A stretch of DNA of 64,000 bases from Bradyrhizobium sp. dw_411. Lineage in GTDB: Bacteria > Pseudomonadota > Alphaproteobacteria > Rhizobiales > Xanthobacteraceae. A program made the translations under genes and the position numbers. Shown here piece by piece: positions 54,741 to 64,000 of this stretch. Below the pieces are notes generated by a model, which had not been told where the DNA came from, searched no databases, and saw only the letters and a program-made list of their open reading frames with translations. Position 1 is the stretch's first letter, and each line of letters begins with the position of its first letter. The stretch covers positions 19,258 to 83,257 of the forward strand of contig NZ_JAAVUY010000025.1 of NCBI RefSeq assembly GCF_018449695.1, written 5' to 3'.

Positions 54741-55318
54741 GGCTTCCTATCCTGCACGCGTAGATAAGCATTCGCCCGTCGCGCGATTATTGTCCATCGA
54801 AAGACGTGAGGGTATCGATCAAAACGAGCATTGTGGTCAACGAAATGCAGCGGCCTTCGCAGCTAATCGACGGAAACCACTATGAACATTTGAATCAAGA
54901 TGAAGCTTCGGACATCGCAAGTCTTGCGATACTTCGTTTGAACGAACCGGCGGATATTTGCGATGAAGACCGCACTTCGGCGGAAGCGAACGATAGGACT
55001 TTTTCTACAGGGCCGCTACACCGCCCGAGGCATGTACGAAGCGTTCACCATCTCGCGAAACTCCGTCCTGCGCAGAAGGCCGATTTGGTCCGGTGAAGGC
55101 GTTAGCGACACAACCGATGCATATCCTCATTGGTCAGATCGCTTGTGCAGCGGGTGCAATTCCGACAGCATCGGAACCTTTTTACTTCAATCCATCTTTA
55201 TCTTTTTGTCTTTTTTATCTTTTTTTGTGAGCAGACACTAAGACCCAACATCGCACTCTTCTCGGACGGCGACGAGAGGATCACGGATACCATTCAGTGG
55301 CGTCAAGCGGAGGTTACA
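54741..55318. other. Divergent regulatory region with T-rich tract
   Basis: This 578-bp gap separates the ABC operon from the diguanylate cyclase gene. From 55178 to 55228 the plus strand is a T-rich run with repeated ATCTTT and CTTTTTT units, striking in a GC-rich genome. A frame at 54806-55096 could encode a 96-aa protein but its composition is not convincing. The cyclase has GGAGG just before ATG 55319. Confidence 0.5.
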
Positions 55319-56647
55319 ATGTCGAACAGGATTCGCCAGCTCCAGGAATTTGTCGATGGTATTGCCGCAAGCGTTGCGATCATCGGTCGCGAGGAGACAG
55401 GCGAACTGGTTGTGTCTGCCTGTAACGAGCACTTCTTCGAGATGACGGGCGGTCGGCGCGGAGGCACCGGTACCCGGAACTTCCCCATCGCGCTAGACAC
55501 GCTGATCCCGAGTTATGCGCGGCTTGATCTTCGCAAGAAACTTCAGGAATGCTTCTCGACCGGAGTCGCTCAGGAACTGGAGCAAGCCTACGACTTGAGG
55601 GAAGGAACCCTTTGGTGGCGCCTGTCACTCAAGCCGTTCCGGCATGTAGCAGGCGGAGATTCCACGGTGCTCGAGATCCTTATCACGGGCCTGGATATCA
55701 CGTCGAAGATGCTTCTGACGCACGAACTGGAGGTGAGCACCTCCCGCTTCCGCTCGGTCGTCAACGCCGCCTATGACGCGATCATAACGATCGATCAGAC
55801 ACACAATATCACCCTGTTCAACCGCGCCGCACAGAATCTCTTCGGATACGATTCTTCCGAAATGCTTGGCAAGCCCCTCGTCAGCCTTCTTCCAGAGGCG
55901 TATCGGGCCAATCATTCCGCGCATATCCACCAATTTGCCCGATCGCCCGTTCATTCCAGGCAGATGGACGAGCGCAATCGAATTTACGGGCAACATCGCG
56001 ACGGATCGCTGCTGCCTGTCGAAATCGCGATCTCCAAGATAAACGTCGACGGCTTGCTTGAATTCACCGCCGTCATCAGGGATATCTCGGATCGTGTCCG
56101 GCTTATGGACCTGCTTCAGAAAGAAGCCGGCACCGACGCGTTGACCGGCTTGCCGAACCGACGAGAATTCCTCGATGTCGTCGAGAACGTTCTCCGGACG
56201 GACGATGCTCTCTCTGTTGTCATGCTTGACATAGACTTCTTCAAGAAGGTCAACGACACGCATGGCCATGACGCCGGCGACGAGGTTCTGCGCGTTCTCG
56301 CGAAAGTGGGGACGGCGGCCAGCCGCAATATGGATGTGTTCGCCAGGTGGGGCGGCGAGGAATTCGTCGTGGCAATGCCGGGGACGGACCTTGAGCGGGC
56401 GCGGACGCGGGCGGAAATGCTGAGAGCGACCATCGAGAAGCAGGAATTCTCGCATAGTTGGAGCACTGGCAAAGCGATTCCCTTCACCGTCAGTATCGGC
56501 GTGGCGACGCGGGCACAGGACGAGCACGACGTGGACGCGATCCTGAAGCGCGCAGATCAGGCGCTATACAAGGCAAAGGAAGGAGGCCGGAATCGCGTGG
56601 AGACGGAGCAGGTCCACAGGGCGCTGGAGCCATCCGGAGCCGGCTAA
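55319..56647 (+). CDS. PAS-GGDEF diguanylate cyclase
   Basis: A 442-aa protein from ATG 55319 with GGAGG upstream. Residues about 10-135 form a PAS-like sensor, a second PAS follows (VVNAAYDAIITIDQTHNITL, then NLFGYDSSEMLGKPLVSLLP), and the GGDEF domain covers about 270-430 with MLDIDFFKKVNDTHGHDAGD, the catalytic WGGEEFVVAMPG and, five residues before it, the RNMD inhibitory I-site. It should make cyclic di-GMP with product feedback. There are no membrane helices. It lies between the secretion ABC genes and the giant adhesin gene, which fits control of attachment (inference). Confidence 0.92.
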   Translation: MSNRIRQLQEFVDGIAASVAIIGREETGELVVSACNEHFFEMTGGRRGGTGTRNFPIALDTLIPSYARLDLRKKLQECFSTGVAQELEQAYDLREGTLWWRLSLKPFRHVAGGDSTVLEILITGLDITSKMLLTHELEVSTSRFRSVVNAAYDAIITIDQTHNITLFNRAAQNLFGYDSSEMLGKPLVSLLPEAYRANHSAHIHQFARSPVHSRQMDERNRIYGQHRDGSLLPVEIAISKINVDGLLEFTAVIRDISDRVRLMDLLQKEAGTDALTGLPNRREFLDVVENVLRTDDALSVVMLDIDFFKKVNDTHGHDAGDEVLRVLAKVGTAASRNMDVFARWGGEEFVVAMPGTDLERARTRAEMLRATIEKQEFSHSWSTGKAIPFTVSIGVATRAQDEHDVDAILKRADQALYKAKEGGRNRVETEQVHRALEPSGAG

Positions 56648-56668
56648 ATCCGCCGTCGTGCAAATTAC

Positions 56669-56694
56669 GCGATGCAATTAAGAGTTTGCATCGC
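56669..56694. terminator. Stem-loop between convergent cyclase and adhesin genes
   Basis: GCGATGCAA (56669-56677) pairs with TTGCATCGC (56686-56694), a 9-bp perfect stem with an 8-nt loop, 22 bp after the cyclase stop. A second repeat ATTGGAAT/ATTCCAAT spans 56740-56774. Neither has a T run, but the position between converging genes supports termination. Confidence 0.45.
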
Positions 56695-56850
56695 CGGCCT
56701 TCACGGCAATCGCTTGGCTATGCTACGGCCTGCGGGTCATTGGAATAAAGCGGATCGCAGCCGGCATTCCAATAACCATCGCATATCCCTCTGGTGAAGC
56801 CAGATGGCATGTTTTTCCAAAAGCTACTCCATACTTTTCCGCATCACGCG

Positions 56851-59800
56851 CTAGCCGCTATGGCTCTGACCGTGCTCAACCGCTATCGGTTCGGGCGGCG
56901 CTGCCGCCGCGGCCGCTGCGGCGTCATGATCGGCCACTTGATGCTGTTGCGCGCCCGGATCGCCGGACCCCGACGCCGGCCCGTGCTCGATCTGCACATC
57001 GGCGAACAGGTGGTCGGGTGGCGGCGGCTCCTGCCCCGCGTGCTCGGTCCCCATATTCAACTGGCCGTATTCGACAGCGCCCGGCGACTGATGATCGGCC
57101 GGCTGCAATGTCGGCGCATGGTCATCGACGTGTGGCGGCTGGACGAGGTCCAGATAGGCGCCAGCCGTCGACGACGAGGGAACCAGGCTCGCCTGATCGT
57201 GGGCGACATCGATGTGAGGATGGTTGGCCCCGTGATCTGCGATCTCCGGAGCGGCCATGCCGTGGTCGTGCCAATGGCTGCCCGCGACAGGCGTTTCAAT
57301 ATCCTGACCAGTGGCCGGATGGCCGGCGTCGGACGCCATATGCTCGGGCGACGTCGTCTGACCTGGGTCTGCTCCGTGTGCAACATTGCTGTCGCCATCG
57401 CCCGCATGGGTGGTCCCGTCGGTATGGGCTGTCGCCTCTCCAGGCGCGGCGGTGGCACTCTGATCAGTTCCATGACTGCCCGTGACCGGCGTCTCGAGAT
57501 CCTGACCGGTGGCGGCGTGGCCAGCGTCGGAGTCGGTAGAAGCCACATGTTCGGACGACGCCGTCGGACTTGGATCCGCCCCATGTGTGGCACTGCTGTC
57601 GCTCGCACTGGCGGTCGCATCGGTGTGGGCCGGCGCCTCCGCAGGCGCGGCGGAGGCCGCATGCGACTGAGCACCGTCTGAGACATCGGCGGACTGAGAT
57701 AAAGCCTGCGCACCATGATCGCCGACGGCCAAATCCGCCGACATGGTTGCCACCTGCACATCACCGATATCCGCCGGCGTGATCGTATCGTGTACTGCCG
57801 TTCCGGAATCGACACCGCTGTCGGCCGTCGCGTGTAGTGCAGGATCGAGGTCCTGGTAAGAGAACGACAGGTCGGCCATGTTGAAGCCGGTATTCTGCAC
57901 CTGAACGGAGAACTGCATGGTATCCCCCGCATGCAGCTCAGGCTTGTAGTCCTGCCCCTCGTTCGTGAACGTTCCTGTTGAAGGGTCGAATGAGACCGTG
58001 CCGTTGAAGCCGTCGAGCCAGCCGGTCGAGACGACCGCGTTCGGGTTGTTGAGGCCAACCTGCAAGCTCCATCCCTCGACTCCGCCGCCCTTCAGCATGT
58101 CGTCCGCCAGGGTCAACTGGAAGGTCGCGTTATAGCCGCCGCCCCAGCTCGGGTTATACCAGTCGTTGACGCTGACCAGCGTGACATGGCCACCCGCATC
58201 GATCGGCTCGCTAGCAGCAGGCGGTGCAACGTCAGTGCCGGTGCTGCTGCCGGCTGCTGCGGTCGAGCCGGAGTCTGCGGTGCTATCCACCAAAGGATTG
58301 GAGCCCTGCGCGGAGGACGCGGCATCCGAGGTCAACGTCCCCGCATGAGCCGCATCCTGTGCACTCGCCTGGTGCTCGTTCTCGACCGAGCCGGAATCAG
58401 CGACAGCATTTGCATGCGAAACAGTATCCGTAGGGGCGACCGTGGCCACATCAGGCTGAGCGCCGGCCGCAGCAGCACCAGTACCAGCGTGATCCGCATC
58501 GGGCGTGGGCGCCGCACTTGTATACATATCATCCGCCGCCGAACTCTGATCTGCTCCTTGCATCGTACTGCTCTTGTCGCCATCCTCGGCACCCGCCGCC
58601 ACAGCCGTGTCGGCCTGATGAGCCGTCGACTCCGCAGGAGCGACGGGTGCCGTCGGTGGCTGAGCGTTGCCGGTGGCTGCAGCAGCATCAACATGGTTCA
58701 CTGATGCATCGGCCGGCGCAGCGCTCGGCTGCCCGGCATCTGTCGCAGCCGCCGGTGCAACGGTTGATGGCGTGGTCACGCTACTTACAGCGGGGTCGCT
58801 GGATGCGGCCTGGGCCCCAGCATCCATATGTGCATCCGCAATGATGGGGCTTCCATCGACGGACTGCGTGGCAATGTTGCTGCTATCGCTTGCGCCGCCC
58901 GATACAGCCATATCGGTCGGATGGTCCGTCGTCTGTTGCTGATCGACGGCTCGTGTCGTCGCATGGCTGTCATCGGCCGTCGCCGACGACAATGCGTGAT
59001 CCACTATCACCGCAGTAGCCAACGCATCGGTGGCCGACGTGTCGCTGGCCTGCGTCACCGGCGATGCAACGGCTGTCTGCAACGTCGAAGCCGTGACCGA
59101 CTGCGCCATTGTCGTGGCGCCCTCGACGTAGATCGGATGATCCGTCGTGGTTGTGGACGTATCGGATGCCATGACTGGCTGGCCGTTGGCATCTACCCGG
59201 CCGGTCGCATAAAGGGGCGTCGACGTTGTCGCGGAAACTTGCAGGTCCATGTTCTGGTGGACACCGTCCGGCAGCTTCGCTGTAAGGTTGCCCTGCGACC
59301 AGTTCGTGACGTCGATCTTGTCCGACGGACTGCCCACCGTAACCGTGTGCGTCCCGTCCGACAGCACCGTTCCGGCAACAAAGCCCGAAACCTCAAGATG
59401 GCTGATGGTGTCGTGCGGGTCGCCAAGCTGCGAGGAAATATCGACATGCAGTGTCGATCCCGCCGGCACCGACGCCAGACTGCTGTCCACCGGCACCGTA
59501 TCCTGATGCAAGCCGCCGACGGCGGAGATCGAGTGTTTTCCGGTCGTATCGACGATCGATCCATTCTGGGCACGAACATCGATCAGCAGATTGCTCTGAA
59601 GCTGCTCGGACACCGGTCCCGTCTTGACCTGCGCAGCGGTCTCTGCCTTGTCGGTCATTGCGACGTTGAAGATCGTGCCTTCGAAATGCTCCGTAGTGCG
59701 ATAGCCGCTGCCGGCAGGGCTGGCGGTCGTCGGAGGCGTGTTCGCCTTCTCCGCGATAGCCATGTACATGTTGCCGGGAAACGCCTTCGGAGGCGTCGTC

Positions 59801-62800
59801 GTCAGCTCGAGCGTGCCATTGTCGTAGACCTTCAGCGTATTGCTCTTGGCATCCCACGTCAGAGTAACACGATGGCTTTCGCCGTCCGTCAGGTTGATGC
59901 CGGTCGCAATGTTGACGTCGCCGCCGCCGGGCTTGCTCATCCCGACCTTCATGTTGGCGGGATCCCAGAGCGTCAGCGTGTTCTTGTCGCTCGCGGAGCC
60001 GATATTGACGATCACAGGTCCCTGGCCGGTCGTGCTTTCGGGAACCGATTTTCCAAGAACGGTGAATTCGAGCGTGAACTCGGTCGGCGCCTTGGTGGTG
60101 AGGTTCGGCACCACGATGCGGCCGAGGTCGCCGGCCGAGCCGGTGTTGATGACATCGCGCACGGTCCCTGCCGTGATCGAAACGTCAGCCGCATCGGCGA
60201 CAGGCTGAATCGCGACGCTGGCATGGGCGCTGACGGCCTGATGACCGTCATCCACCGTAAAATTGAGCTGCGGGGTGACGTTCGAAACGTTCTTGCCCGG
60301 CGTATAGGTCCAGGTTCCGTTGTGGTTGTCCACCAGCACGCCGCTGGACGCGCTCGACGGATCGAGCGCGACATTGGTGACCTTGAGCGTATCGTGATCG
60401 ACATCCGTGACTTGGCCAGCCTTCAACAGATCGTCCATGCTGAAGGTGATGGAAGTGTCCTCCTTCATGTTGCCGATGCTGTTCAGGCCGGGACTGACCT
60501 GAGGTACGTCGTTGGTGCCCGTCACATCGATTGACACGATCTGCGTGGCGGTCGCGCCAGCCGTATCTGCAGCCTGGATCGTGAAGGTTTCGTGGACGAC
60601 CTGCCCCTGCTGCAGCGACTGCGCCGCAGTATTGTTCAGTGTGTAAACCCAGTGCCCTGTGTCCGGATCGATTGAAAGCGAGCCGTAGTCCGAGGTCGCA
60701 GCGCCGTCGATCGACCATGTCGAGTGGTCGCCGATATCGGCATCCGCAGCGGTGAGCGTCCCGCTTGTCACCAGCGTCACATCTTCCTGCGCTGCGCCGG
60801 TATATGTACCTGTAATCACCGGCGCGTCGTTGGTGCCCGTCACCGTCACCGCAATCTGATGTTCGGCCACGGCGCCCGTGCTGTCGGTTACCTTGACCGT
60901 AAAGACATCCTGCGTGGTCTGACCGGCCCGCAACCCTTGTGCCGACGCATCATCCAATGCGTAGGTCCAATGGCCATCCTGATCCAGGGTCAACTGACCA
61001 TAGCTACCGTGGCCATCGTTCACGACGCTCCAGGCCGCGGTGTCACCGATATCGGGATCGCTTGCCGTGAGCCTGCCACTTGCGGTCGTCGCCTCATCCT
61101 CGGTCACCGCGCCGGTGAAGGTGCCGGAAATCACCGGGACATCATTGGTACCGGTCACCGTTACCGTGACCTGATGTTCGACGGTCGCGCCGGATTCATC
61201 GGTCGCCGTGACCGTGAAAATTTCCTGCGCGTTCTGGCCTTCCTTCAGGCCCTGCGCCGATCCATCGTCCAGCGTGTAGGTCCAGTGACCATCCGGACCG
61301 ATGGTCAGTTCGCCGTAAGTGCCCTGGCCATCATTGCCGACGCCCCATGTCGCGGTATCGCCGACGTCGGGATCGGTGGCAACGAGCTGGCCGCCGACCG
61401 TCGGCGTGCCGCCATCCTTGATCTCGCCTGTCGAGACGCCCGAGATCACCGGTGCGTCATTGGTGCCGGTCACCGTCACCGCGATCTGTTGCCCGGTCGT
61501 CGCGCCGGATTCATCCGTTGCCGTGACCGTGAAGATGTCCTGTGCCGTCTGGCCTTCCTTCAATGCCTGAGCCGGTCCGTCGTCCAGCGTGTAGGTCCAG
61601 TTGCCATTTTCGTCGATGGTCAGGTCGCCATAGGTACCATGGCCATCATTCACCACGCCCCATGTCGCCGTATCACCCGCATCCGGGTCCGTCGAGGTTA
61701 GTTGCCCGCTGGCAGCGCTGTCGGGACCGGCGTCTTTCACGTCGCCCGTCGTTGCGCCTGCAATCACCGGAGCATGGTCGGCATCCACCACCGGCGGCAC
61801 CACGACCACGGGCTCCGCCGCGCTGTCCGGCGTCTTGACAGGCGAGATTGGCGCGCTGCCTCCGGACGAATTGTCGTCAGCCCCGCCAACATGGACCGAC
61901 ACATTTGTCGTCCTTGAGTCACCATTGGCGGATTCCGTAGAGGTGACGCTGACATTCAGATCGAACGCCGGCGCGCCTTTCGGCACCGTCATCGTCAGGC
62001 CAGGCAACTGATCCGGTGTCAGCACCCAGTTGCCTTCAACCTCGGAACCGGCACTGAAGGTCGTGCCAACCGGCACATTCGACATATCGATTGTGATATT
62101 GGACAGTGTTTCCGAGCCGTCCGTATCGGTCAGCGCCGTCGCGATGTTCACGGGATACTGGATGCCGGCAGGTCCGCTGCTGCCGCCACCTGTCAGAATA
62201 TCCGATGCCGGGATGTCGCCATCGGCAAAACTGAAGTTTTCGATATCATAGGCCTTGTCGGTCCCGTCGCGGTCCGCAACCGTATCAACAATGGTGAATG
62301 ACCCGTCCGCGTTCTGCGTAATCTGGTATTCGTTGCGATTTCCCTCGAGCACGAGGGTGTCCTTTCCGCCACCGCCGTAGATCGTGTCGTCGCCCTTGCC
62401 GCCGGAGATGATATCGTCGCCATCGGCGCTGGTGTTCCAGCGATAGTCGCCATAGATCGTGTCGTTGCCATCGCCGCCGGCGATCTTGTCGTCGCCGGCG
62501 CCACCGATGATGAGATCGTTGCCTTCGCCGCCAAGTATTTGATCGTTGCCGCCTTTGGTCTGGTAATCAAAATCACCGTACAGCACGTCATCACCGCTGC
62601 CCCCCGCAATCTTGTCGTCACCATCGCCGCCAAAGACAGTGTCGTTGCCCGCACCTGCATCGACCACGTCGTTGCCGGGATTGGATGAGACGTTTTGGAA
62701 ATCGGCATAGATCGTATCGTTACCTTCACCACCAACGATCCGGTCGCTGTCGTCTCCGCCGGTGACGGTGTCGTTTCCGGCTCCCGCATCGATATAGTCC

Positions 62801-64000
62801 TTGCCGGACGACTGATAATCCATATCGCCATAAATGATGTCGTCACCGCCCCCAGCCTTGATGGCGTTGTCGCCCTCGCCAGCCCGAATCCAGTCGCTGC
62901 CCTCGGTGCCGGTTTGATCGTAGTGACCCGGATCGGTGATCGAAATATCAATGCCGAGGTCAGGAGCGTTGCCGCCCTCACCACCGCTGCCACTACCGCC
63001 AACCTCGGTGCCGGGCCCGATCGACACCGTCAGATCGGGTGCATCCGCCTCCGGAATGACGTCGACCGTTGCGGTCTGATGTGTATAGGCTTGTCCATCC
63101 GTTACATCATAAGACAGCGTGATGTCGCCGCTGAAATCCGGCGGCGGCGTATAAGTGTAGTAACCGTTTGCGTCCGCACCGCTCAACGAGCCAACGCCAC
63201 CGTTTACCACCAGATTGGCGACGCTCAACGTCGGGCTGTCGAGGTCCGAAGCGCCGTGGAGGAACTGGGTATCCGAAATCGTGATCGTGCCGTCCTCGTT
63301 TACCGAGAAGGCCAATGCGGACTCGACGACCGGAGCGTCGTTTTTTCCCGCAACGTTGATCATCACCTGTTGTTCGGCAACGGCGCCCGCGCCGTCGGTC
63401 ACCGTGACCGTGAAGATATCCTGATGCGATTCACCTGCGCCCAGCGCTTGCGCCCGATCATCCAGCGTATAGGCCCAATTGCCGTCCTGATCGACACTCA
63501 GCGATCCATAGCTGCCGTGACCATCGTTCACGACAGTCCATGTGGCCGTATCACCCTGGTCAACGTCGGTGGATATCAGTTTGCCGGATGCACTCGGCTC
63601 ATCATCCTCGGTGACCGCTCCGGTCGCGATGCCGCTGATGACAGGGGCATCGTTGGTACCAGCAATCGTGACGCTGACCTCATGGGTGGCGATGGCCCCG
63701 GCACTGTCGGTCACCGTGACCTGGAAGATGTCCGTGCGGGTCTCGCCGGTCTTCAGGCCCTGCGCCGAGTCATTGTCCAGCGTGTAGGTCCAGTGGCCGC
63801 TCTGGTCGATCGTGATCGCACCGTACGACCCATGATCGTCCGCCACGCTCCACGTCGCGCTATCGCCGATGTCGGCATCCGAGACGTCGAGCTTGCCGGA
63901 TGCCGTCGGGACTTCGTCCTCGGTGACCGAGCCCGTCGCCGTGCCACTGATGACAGGGGCATCGTTGGTGCCAGCAATCGTGACGCTGACCTCATGGGTA
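56851..64000 (-). CDS. Giant VCBS/RTX adhesin with LamG- and CBM2-like modules (runs off right edge)
   Basis: At least 2382 residues, open to the right edge; the N-terminus is outside. Domains in order: VCBS repeats (NDAPVISG...VTEDE units of about 100 aa), a cadherin-like segment, RTX Gly/Asp repeats (62330-62900, e.g. DAGAGNDTVFGGDGDDKIAG), more VCBS repeats (60.5-61.8 kb), another cadherin-like domain, a LamG/lectin-like domain (59640-60095), a long Ser/Ala/Thr linker, a CBM2-like cellulose-binding module (57840-58195, VNDWYNPSWGGGYNATF, GWSLQVGL) and a repeated acidic tail ending PPEPIAVEHGQSHSG. Such proteins are exported by type I secretion and mediate attachment. The CBM2-like part suggests binding to plant or bacterial cellulose (inference). 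The tail carries no obvious RTX-type secretion signal. Confidence 0.88.
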   Translation of the reverse strand, partial: THEVSVTIAGTNDAPVISGTATGSVTEDEVPTASGKLDVSDADIGDSATWSVADDHGSYGAITIDQSGHWTYTLDNDSAQGLKTGETRTDIFQVTVTDSAGAIATHEVSVTIAGTNDAPVISGIATGAVTEDDEPSASGKLISTDVDQGDTATWTVVNDGHGSYGSLSVDQDGNWAYTLDDRAQALGAGESHQDIFTVTVTDGAGAVAEQQVMINVAGKNDAPVVESALAFSVNEDGTITISDTQFLHGASDLDSPTLSVANLVVNGGVGSLSGADANGYYTYTPPPDFSGDITLSYDVTDGQAYTHQTATVDVIPEADAPDLTVSIGPGTEVGGSGSGGEGGNAPDLGIDISITDPGHYDQTGTEGSDWIRAGEGDNAIKAGGGDDIIYGDMDYQSSGKDYIDAGAGNDTVTGGDDSDRIVGGEGNDTIYADFQNVSSNPGNDVVDAGAGNDTVFGGDGDDKIAGGSGDDVLYGDFDYQTKGGNDQILGGEGNDLIIGGAGDDKIAGGDGNDTIYGDYRWNTSADGDDIISGGKGDDTIYGGGGKDTLVLEGNRNEYQITQNADGSFTIVDTVADRDGTDKAYDIENFSFADGDIPASDILTGGGSSGPAGIQYPVNIATALTDTDGSETLSNITIDMSNVPVGTTFSAGSEVEGNWVLTPDQLPGLTMTVPKGAPAFDLNVSVTSTESANGDSRTTNVSVHVGGADDNSSGGSAPISPVKTPDSAAEPVVVVPPVVDADHAPVIAGATTGDVKDAGPDSAASGQLTSTDPDAGDTATWGVVNDGHGTYGDLTIDENGNWTYTLDDGPAQALKEGQTAQDIFTVTATDESGATTGQQIAVTVTGTNDAPVISGVSTGEIKDGGTPTVGGQLVATDPDVGDTATWGVGNDGQGTYGELTIGPDGHWTYTLDDGSAQGLKEGQNAQEIFTVTATDESGATVEHQVTVTVTGTNDVPVISGTFTGAVTEDEATTASGRLTASDPDIGDTAAWSVVNDGHGSYGQLTLDQDGHWTYALDDASAQGLRAGQTTQDVFTVKVTDSTGAVAEHQIAVTVTGTNDAPVITGTYTGAAQEDVTLVTSGTLTAADADIGDHSTWSIDGAATSDYGSLSIDPDTGHWVYTLNNTAAQSLQQGQVVHETFTIQAADTAGATATQIVSIDVTGTNDVPQVSPGLNSIGNMKEDTSITFSMDDLLKAGQVTDVDHDTLKVTNVALDPSSASSGVLVDNHNGTWTYTPGKNVSNVTPQLNFTVDDGHQAVSAHASVAIQPVADAADVSITAGTVRDVINTGSAGDLGRIVVPNLTTKAPTEFTLEFTVLGKSVPESTTGQGPVIVNIGSASDKNTLTLWDPANMKVGMSKPGGGDVNIATGINLTDGESHRVTLTWDAKSNTLKVYDNGTLELTTTPPKAFPGNMYMAIAEKANTPPTTASPAGSGYRTTEHFEGTIFNVAMTDKAETAAQVKTGPVSEQLQSNLLIDVRAQNGSIVDTTGKHSISAVGGLHQDTVPVDSSLASVPAGSTLHVDISSQLGDPHDTISHLEVSGFVAGTVLSDGTHTVTVGSPSDKIDVTNWSQGNLTAKLPDGVHQNMDLQVSATTSTPLYATGRVDANGQPVMASDTSTTTTDHPIYVEGATTMAQSVTASTLQTAVASPVTQASDTSATDALATAVIVDHALSSATADDSHATTRAVDQQQTTDHPTDMAVSGGASDSSNIATQSVDGSPIIADAHMDAGAQAASSDPAVSSVTTPSTVAPAAATDAGQPSAAPADASVNHVDAAAATGNAQPPTAPVAPAESTAHQADTAVAAGAEDGDKSSTMQGADQSSAADDMYTSAAPTPDADHAGTGAAAAGAQPDVATVAPTDTVSHANAVADSGSVENEHQASAQDAAHAGTLTSDAASSAQGSNPLVDSTADSGSTAAAGSSTGTDVAPPAASEPIDAGGHVTLVSVNDWYNPSWGGGYNATFQLTLADDMLKGGGVEGWSLQVGLNNPNAVVSTGWLDGFNGTVSFDPSTGTFTNEGQDYKPELHAGDTMQFSVQVQNTGFNMADLSFSYQDLDPALHATADSGVDSGTAVHDTITPADIGDVQVATMSADLAVGDHGAQALSQSADVSDGAQSHAASAAPAEAPAHTDATASASDSSATHGADPSPTASSEHVASTDSDAGHAATGQDLETPVTGSHGTDQSATAAPGEATAHTDGTTHAGDGDSNVAHGADPGQTTSPEHMASDAGHPATGQDIETPVAGSHWHDHGMAAPEIADHGANHPHIDVAHDQASLVPSSSTAGAYLDLVQPPHVDDHAPTLQPADHQSPGAVEYGQLNMGTEHAGQEPPPPDHLFADVQIEHGPASGSGDPGAQQHQVADHDAAAAAAAAPPEPIAVEHGQSHSG
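57270..57670 (-). repeat. Two-copy tandem repeat in the adhesin tail
   Basis: Two consecutive units of about 65 residues share AHTD, HGADP, SEH/PEH, ASD/DAGH, ATGQD(L/I)ETPV and GSH in the same order. They look like a recent in-frame duplication of a disordered acidic segment. Confidence 0.7.
62330..62900 (-). repeat. RTX calcium-binding nonapeptide block within the adhesin
   Basis: Repeats of GGxGxDxxx type (GGDGDDKIAGGSGDDVLYGD, GGEGNDTIYADFQ, GGAGDDKIAGGDGNDTIYGD) are interrupted by longer inserts such as FQNVSSNPGNDVVDAG. They bind calcium and fold outside the cell in RTX proteins. The DNA is a matching imperfect tandem repeat and is not a CRISPR array. Confidence 0.85.

Noticed and set aside
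54806..55096. 96-aa plus-strand frame in the exporter/cyclase gap
   Set aside because: No ribosome-binding site or recognisable domain, so it is left as intergenic.
58828..60534. 568-aa plus-strand frame, Arg/His-rich
   Set aside because: It is antisense to the repetitive adhesin gene, where few stops arise because of codon bias.
60500..64000. Regular DNA repeats that could suggest a CRISPR array
   Set aside because: They are coding VCBS repeats of about 300 bp with gradual divergence and no short spacer pattern.

Overview
The window reads as GC-rich alphaproteobacterial chromosome, most likely Hyphomicrobiales (Bradyrhizobium/Rhodopseudomonas/Methylobacterium-like). This rests on codon use, an HWE-type histidine kinase, the VCBS/RTX giant adhesin and the mix of OYE, HxlR, NmrA and MocR genes. 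The genus is an inference; no rRNA, tRNA or species-level marker is present.

Region 1 (1-24.3 kb) is a defence island. Seven close-packed minus-strand genes run from 9857 down past the left edge: AbiEi/AbiEii toxin-antitoxin, a DUF3223 (DCL-like) protein, a nuclease-STAND3 NTPase, a YhaO/Mre11-like exonuclease, a YhaN/SbcC-like ATPase and the first 121 codons of another AAA ATPase. A perfect 20-bp palindrome sits just upstream of abiEi. Divergent from this operon is a four-gene plus-strand operon (10254-20366) joined by ATGA overlaps: a ClpB-like AAA+ ATPase, a radical-SAM activase-like protein, a 2091-aa zinc ribbon/pseudokinase/SF1 helicase/nuclease fusion, and a helical 451-aa protein. It resembles Mokosh in its kinase-helicase fusion but has different partners and a different nuclease, and it is my main candidate for an undescribed system. 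A converging 1258-aa protein with a C-terminal PD-(D/E)xK motif closes the island.

Region 2 (24.3-48.7 kb) is a redox, electrophile and small-molecule detoxification block: quinone oxidoreductase, MFS exporter, SDRs, old yellow enzyme, NmrA proteins, three alpha/beta hydrolases, a beta-carbonic-anhydrase-like protein, a cyanamide-hydratase-like HD protein and catalase. One LysR, two HxlR and one MocR regulator sit beside them, several with visible repeats in their intergenic regions. Two diverged direct copies of a roughly 0.5-kb non-coding module, with ordered conserved motifs, bracket this block at 24.4 and 48.2 kb. Decayed genes (a chimeric SDR and an MFS fragment) show past rearrangement.

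Region 3 (49-64 kb) is a surface-attachment locus: an HWE sensor kinase, two overlapping type I secretion ABC proteins with degenerate nucleotide-binding motifs, a PAS-GGDEF diguanylate cyclase with an intact I-site, and a giant VCBS/RTX adhesin carrying LamG-like and cellulose-binding-like modules. The adhesin runs off the right edge. No HlyD or TolC partner is in the window.
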